Origin: Haplosporangium gracile
Taxonomy: Eukaryota; Mortierellomycota; Mortierellomycetes; Mortierellales; Mortierellaceae
Length of the DNA: 48,334 nt
Reading direction: 5' to 3'
NCBI GenBank assembly: GCA_015499985.1
Contig: JAAAUF010000186.1
Location: 2,601 to 50,934 of the forward strand
Shown: one piece after another, positions 43,497 through 48,334 of the stretch
Layout: each line of letters starts with the position of its first letter
Position numbering within the stretch: position 1 is the stretch's first letter
Made by a program: the position numbers and the translations under genes
The notes under the pieces: model-generated
Seen by the model: only the letters and a program-made list of their open reading frames with translations
Databases searched by the model: none
Told to the model about the DNA's origin: nothing

Positions 43497-44142
43497 CTAA
43501 TTCCACTGAGACTAACAGCAATTTGAAAACGATAAAATCGATATGAAATAAAGACTTGAGTTTTCCTTTGAGCGAAGAAGTGTATCAAGCCAGCAGTGAC
43601 AAAGAAATATGGACGCCTGGGCTTACGTTGGTAGGTTCTGGCAGGGATTCCTCCACGGCGTAAGGAGACTGCTTCTGCTTGGCCGCCAACTTCTTGGCCA
43701 ATTGTCCGCCTCCCTTTTGGACGCCTCTCTTCTCAGCCTAGCATGCATAGTATGAAAGAAAAACACGGTTATAAGAGGGTGACCATCCAGCTAGCTTCCT
43801 TTTTAGCTCATAGCACTTTGGGCTCTTCGCACACGGAAATATGTGTTCGTCGTCGTGGTTATCGAATGAAACAACAAAACAAAAGAGTAATGCGTCCACT
43901 CTTACAGCTTCGGCACGCTTTTGAGCAGCCAGGGCGGACTGTGAGAGTTCACCCTGTACCCGTGGTGAGCTAGCAGATCCGCCACCTAGTGTCTGACCAG
44001 CAGACTGCTGTGTTGCTGCCTTAGGCTTGCCGGCTGCTGTTCCAAGTGGTTGCTCTGGCGCAGAGGCGTTTGAGGAAGTGCTTGATGCGCCGAGGACGTA
44101 GCCTTGTCCCTTGCGGTCTGGTTTTCCACAGCATGCTCCCAT
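43497..44142 (-). CDS. small lipid-anchored protein (MGACC N-terminus)
   Basis: Three exons in transcript order, 44142-43906, 43737-43627 and 43511-43497, give a predicted 120 residues. The MGACCGK start is a strong signal for N-myristoylation at Gly2 with palmitoylation at Cys4 and Cys5, so the protein probably sits on a membrane. A Ser/Ala/Gly-rich linker (20-65) follows, then a basic helix read across the first splice (ALAAQKRAEAAEKRGVQKGG) and QLAKKLAAKQKQSPYAVEES. The layout recalls SVIP, a myristoylated small VCP/p97-interacting protein: AAQKR and AAEKR fit the AAxxR half of the VIM motif, but the upstream Arg is missing, so the link is weak. The last exon (SQWN then stop) is tiny, and two in-frame acceptors 6 bp apart are possible. 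I do not recognise a named gene. Confidence 0.65.
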
Positions 44143-45420
44143 GATGAGGTCGAGTTGTTCTGTTGTTGATGAGTAAAAGAGGGTGTTTAAGAGGAAAGAG
44201 GAAAGAATGGAAGAGAGAAGGGGAGAGAAAGAGAGGAGAGAATGAGCAGCTGAAGGGCAGGTAGCGAGAAGAGACAGAGGGGAGGAGAGAAAGAGAAAGA
44301 GAGAGAGAGAAAAGGGAAAAGGAGACAAATTTGTTCCTTTCCCTGCTCAGAGTTCTTTTTTGTCGCCGCGATTGTTTGTCGGGTCGTACAGCCCATCCAT
44401 CAGTCGACTGGTTATTGTCAGCCATCAGTCAGTTTCCGTTGTTCCGACAGGGTGCCCTGCTGGGGAGAGACCAACAAACACTTTTGATGGGTCAATTGGT
44501 TCGGATCAGTTGTTGTAGTTGCAGGGAGAAAGAATGATAGAAGGCAACAACACCGTTCGATCAAGTCAGAAGAAGAAGGTCGAGGACATCAGACGATACT
44601 TCCCATGAGGTGTGTGCGTATGCGACAATGTGTAATATGTGGAGGAGTAGAGCGATACACAGTCATAGACATCAATAACCAATCAGCATTCGCTCCCACA
44701 ATGACACTGGGACATTTCTATTACATCTCAAGCACTAGGAAAAGGCTACGGACAAAGGCTTAAGGCTGTTTCTATCGTTGCCAGATAAGAATCCTGCGCC
44801 GGCTTGCTCATCCGTCCTTTGCCTCTGCACAGGTGTGTGCTCTTACTCTCTGATTAACTCGGACAGTGACAACAGCCCAAAGAGGGTTCCCAAAAAGGAG
44901 CAAACGAGCAAGGGGAGGACACTCTCAAAGAAAGAAACGACGTAGGTATTGCAATCGAACAATGGAACCAATTGGCCTTTAAAGTTCCTTTGGGCGTCCG
45001 TCCACCTTCCCTTTATTACCTCTTCTACTCTCTTCTCTTTTTCATCATCATCTTTCCCCTCTCTTCTCCTTTTGTTGTCATCGTACATCACTCTCCACTC
45101 CTTCCCAAAATACACACTTCCACTAGGCTTCGTTGAAAGAGTCGATTCTACTTCAGCCCGCACTCTCTCCTATCTTACCTCGTTCCTCACCTCTCCTTTT
45201 TTTCTGTTCTTTCTCGTTCCTTTATCTTTCATCGAGTGTGATTCCCATCCAGTCTTCCCCTTACATCAACCGCCTGTCGAACTCTTCGTTCCTCCGTTAG
45301 AAACCACCAACCTCATCCCATTGTTCAACGCTTCTCATTCCGCCTGTCTTTCATTCTACTTCTTCCTCTCCTCTTCTTTTTTATTTACTCGCATCAACGG
45401 CCATAAGTACCATTCGCGAC
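44143..45420. other. divergent promoter region with CCAAT box
   Basis: 1.3 kb shared by the MGACC gene (-) and the transporter (+). The plus strand is purine-rich at about 44180-44330, next to the minus-strand gene, and pyrimidine-rich at about 45000-45400, next to the plus-strand gene, so each gene has a pyrimidine-rich leader on its own strand. A CCAAT box (ACCAATCAGC context) lies at 44679-44683. No gene seen. Confidence 0.5.
44679..44683 (+). promoter_or_regulatory. CCAAT box
   Basis: CCAAT in an ACCAATCAGC context, the preferred NF-Y/HAP complex site, near the middle of the divergent promoter. Confidence 0.4.
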
Positions 45421-47828
45421 ATGCGCGATTCGCGAGAGACCACCCTCGCAAGGCGTCAATCCCAACAGATCACAAAGTCAGCCCCTTCTCCACCACAGAA
45501 CTATCCTATCAGCTCGCCACAGAGTCCGTCTACGTCTGAAAAGTCCTTTCGCCGAATCAGTCAGCATGTCGGCTCTTCGCCCTTACAGCCCGCTCTCGAC
45601 GCCACTGCCAATCGTAAAAAGAATGAAGACGATAACCATGACATAGCATTAATAGGGGCTAACTCTGGACTTGCCGCAGGCGCAATGGCTTCTAGGACTC
45701 CTCCTCCACTATCATTAACAGGAGTTTCTATCAACCAGGGAAGCAATAATGCCAATGCACCCTCTTCGCCTGTTGCCCACAGCCTTAACCACCCGGGACA
45801 TAGCAGCACATCTCCTGTCTCTTCAGGGTCTGGCGTGGGAGCTTCAGCACGCATGCCTCTTGGGACTGTTTTGGCATCCACCTTTGGTCACAACACCTCG
45901 TCTGGACCAGGATCACCCACAGTCAACATTGGACGGCCGTTTAAATACCCAACAGGACCCGCAGATTCTTCAAAGTTTGGAGGGCCGATCCGCAAGTCCA
46001 GCTTGCCTACAGAGGAGACAGGAAGCGGCGGCGGCTCTAGCTTCAGCAATTACGCACCGAGTGTGTTCATCAACATTGGCAGGACCTCAAGCTCGTTGCC
46101 ACAGATTGTAATGCCCAAGAAGCGGATAGCCCAGAATGTGGCCTCCAACTTTTCGTACATCCTGGCCTGGTACTTTTTCAGCACAGCCTTGTCAATTTAC
46201 AACAAGGTATGCAATATAACCGAACTGGGTGTTACAGAAAAAACTAGGGTTCGAAACTTTGAAACGCATAAGCAGGATCAGGAGCGGGAGCACAGACTTT
46301 GACGTGCATACTCTCAAACAACGATCAATTATCAAGCAGCAATCGACATACCAACACATCAAGCAAGCATCCTTGGTTCTGTCGCTGCGCTTGAGTTTCT
46401 TACTTCTGCGTTACTTACGGAGAATTGTGATTTTGCTAAAAATAATAGAATCTTATGGGCAAGGACAATTGGAACTTCAATCTGCCACTGTTTGTGTCGT
46501 CGATCCATGCTGGACTTCACTTTGTGATCACAGCCTGTCTGATGCACTTTTGGCCGGATGTCTTTGATGCCACACGATCAGGGAAAGGAGGCAGGATCAC
46601 CATCCATAGCTATGTTACCCAAGTGGTAAGTCTGTCCTCTAAGGCGTACCTGCTCTGGACCATTGAAGTTCAATCATGTGAGATATTAGCAGGAGGACAT
46701 TTCTAATCTTCATTTTTTTTCAACCTGCATAGGTGCCTTGTGCAGTTGCTGCGGCATTGGAGATTTGCATGGCCAATGCTTCCCTCATGTACATTACTCT
46801 TTCTTTCTATACCATGGTAAGCAATTCATTTCCATATTGATAGACCTCTGAATATCAATTGATGGTGAGCTCTCCAAGTAAGTAGAAGGGCAGCGGCTAA
46901 TTAATTATTTCTGACCTTTCGATAGATCAAATCAAGCACACCGATATGGGTGCTCATATTTGCATTCATCTTTCGCCTGGAGAAGCCTCGATTAAGCTTG
47001 ATCTTGATTATCGGCGTCATTGTCGTTGGAGTCGTGCTGACGGTAGCAGGAGAGACGCAGTTCGACATGACGGGCTTTGTGCTCGTACTCTTGGCGGCTG
47101 TCATGTCTGGTCTTCGGTGGTCGCTGACTCAGATGCTGCTGCAAAAGGATCAACTTGGAATGGACAACCCCGTGGCGACGCTGTACTACATCAGTCCCAT
47201 TATGTTTATCCTGATGTCGATTCTATCCCTGGTGATCGAGGACCCCTTTGTCCAGTTTTCGTCATCGGCATTCTTTCAGGATTTCCGGACAGGTGTACTC
47301 ACTTTGGTTATGGCAGGCGGAGGCGGGTTCCTGGCGTTTGCTATGACCGTTGCAGAGTTCAAGCTGATCAAGAACACGGGCACTGTCACTCTCTCTGTTG
47401 CTGGAATCAGCAAGGAGATCGTTGTCATCTCTTTGAGCATGCTCATCTTTGGAGACAGACTGACATTTGTTAACCTCCTTGGGTAGGTCTGCGTTGTTGG
47501 TAGAATATCAGCTATTATGTGACTATGTTTCCTTCGTTCGTACGTGATTCTCATGCTGTGTGTTTTCCTACCCCTTACTTTAGATTGCTTGTCTCTATCG
47601 GAGGAATCATGGCATATGTAAGTCCTATATTCAGGGTCTTATCTGTGAGCTTTTGCGTGGCGTCGTGTACTCTTGACCAGTAATGATTAATGGCTTTTTC
47701 TTTTTTTTTTTTACGCTCTTCACGTCAATTAGAACTATGTCAAGATCAAGAAAATGCAACAAAGTTTATCCTCCTCAGGCGATTATGAGGTTCTGGCACG
47801 GCATCACAAAGGAGATAACACGGATTAG
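45421..47828 (+). CDS. triose-phosphate/nucleotide-sugar transporter family protein (SLC35C2-like)
   Basis: Six exons, 45421-46206, 46449-46625, 46733-46816, 46926-47482, 47584-47617 and 47733-47828, give 577 residues. The first 235 residues are Ser/Pro/Gly/Asn-rich and disordered. Then come about ten membrane helices of the DMT superfamily TPT domain: YILAWYFFSTALSIYNKNLMG, PLFVSSIHAGLHFVITAC, VPCAVAAALEICMANASLMY, LSFYTMIKSSTPIWVLIFAF, LILIIGVIVVGVVLTVAGE, VLLAAVMSGLRWSLTQMLLQK, TLSVAGISKEIVVISLSM and LLVSIGGIMAY. The NK after the first helix, MIKSS and the GLRW region match SLC35C2/TPT proteins, which exchange nucleotide sugars or phosphorylated sugars across Golgi or ER membranes. Substrate is not predictable. 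The small 34-base fifth exon completes the last helix, which supports the model. The start is the first ATG after the C/T leader. Confidence 0.9.
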
Positions 47829-47953
47829 CGAAGGCGTAACTTTCCCTGCCTCCTCGTCCTCCGTTTATTAAAATTGTCATGCACGTTGGCGTTTGTACTC
47901 TTTTTTATTATTATTATGGTTGATCAAATTCTGATGACTTTTTTTTCTCAAAG

Positions 47954-48334
47954 CTATTTGGTGTCAATGGACCTCGAAAGTAAAGAAGGCTTATTGTTGC
48001 TCTCCACGGGAGATGGAGGAAAAGGGACCAAGACTTCTAGACGCGGCGGCAGCTCAACGTGGAGGCGCGGGTGGGACGATGACGTGAGAGAGAGGCTGCT
48101 GGGCCCAGAGTGACTCCCCTGGCCCTGACTTGGATGTGGCAGGGACAATGAACTCTCGCCGCCGCCGCCGCCGCCGCCCATATCGATCGTTACGGGCGAG
48201 CTTGTCGCGCGAAGAGTGGCCAGTGTTGTCGTCGAGGGTCGGCTTGTCGAAAGTTGATGTTGCTGTTGCTGTTGGTGTGGCTGTTGTTGCTGCTGCGGAT
48301 CTTTCTCTCTCGCAAAGGGAGCGACGCCAACGGA
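47954..48334 (-). CDS. C-terminal fragment of a low-complexity protein, cut by window edge
   Basis: The minus strand is open from the right edge of the window to a TAA at 47956-47954, 126 codons. Reading from the edge, it starts near VGVAPFAREKDPQQQQQP, passes a poly-Gln/His stretch, a Ser/Thr-rich stretch, then SPVTIDMGGGGGGG encoded by a GCC-type run, and ends LLSRSIDTK. It is low in complexity but has no stop in 380 bases, and its third-position usage looks coding. No domain is visible; function unknown. It converges with the transporter, with about 125 bp between stops. Confidence 0.5.
   Translation of the reverse strand, partial: SVGVAPFAREKDPQQQQQPHQQQQQHQLSTSRPSTTTLATLRATSSPVTIDMGGGGGGGESSLSLPHPSQGQGSHSGPSSLSLTSSSHPRLHVELPPRLEVLVPFPPSPVESNNKPSLLSRSIDTK
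48158..48180. repeat. (GCC)7 trinucleotide run
   Basis: A GCC run on plus that encodes seven consecutive Gly in the minus-strand partial gene. Confidence 0.8.

Overview
This is a eukaryotic nuclear window, almost certainly from a filamentous early-diverging fungus. Mortierellomycotina is my best guess, but that is an inference from style and gene content, not a database match. Protein-coding genes are split by short introns (mostly 70-150 bp) with GTAAGT-like donors and YAG acceptors. One ER protein ends in HDEL. Genes are preceded by long pyrimidine-rich leaders, and there is no operon, CRISPR array, rRNA, recognisable tRNA or transposon. I rebuilt the gene models by hand, joining exons so that the reading phase holds across every junction. 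Two short N gaps (14887-14895 and 29925-29934) show this is a draft assembly.

Layout, left to right: a gene-poor 3.2 kb lead-in; MCM10 replication factor (+, 3254-6797); a Kar9-like protein with a C-terminal GAS2 domain (+, 8803-12119); D-xylulose kinase, starting only 118 bp downstream (+, 12238-14653); a DUF4436 multi-pass membrane protein with a Gln/Pro-rich tail (+, 16141-18135); a small secreted Cys-rich protein gene interrupted by an in-frame TGA (+, 19899-20426); glucosidase II beta subunit with nine exons and a C-terminal HDEL (-, 20473-23103); a 3.9 kb gene-free stretch; a long disordered protein fused to a Rossmann NAD(P)-binding domain (+, 27050-29659); a TMEM41/VTT-domain membrane protein (+, 30523-32153); a type II membrane PC-esterase/SGNH-like protein whose catalytic Ser position is Leu (+, 32635-34647); a VOC/glyoxalase-fold protein (-, 34898-35672); an SCY1-like HEAT pseudokinase (+, 36881-41029); a mitochondrial Mgr3-like TPR protein (-, 41121-42906); a 120-residue MGACC lipid-anchored protein (-, 43497-44142); a triose-phosphate/nucleotide-sugar transporter family protein (+, 45421-47828); and the C-terminus of a low-complexity protein running off the right edge (-, 47954-48334).

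The genes are mostly unrelated housekeeping functions. A loose secretory-pathway theme runs through several: glucosidase II beta (ER glycan trimming), TMEM41/VTT (lipid scrambling), the PC-esterase-like protein (glycan O-acylation family), the SCYL pseudokinase (COPI/Golgi traffic) and the SLC35-type transporter. I see no clearly new biological system. The best leads are the fused Rossmann protein with a buried ancestral-looking start codon, the SGNH protein lacking its nucleophile, the nonsense-interrupted secreted protein, and the two neighbouring proteins with N-terminal acylation signals.
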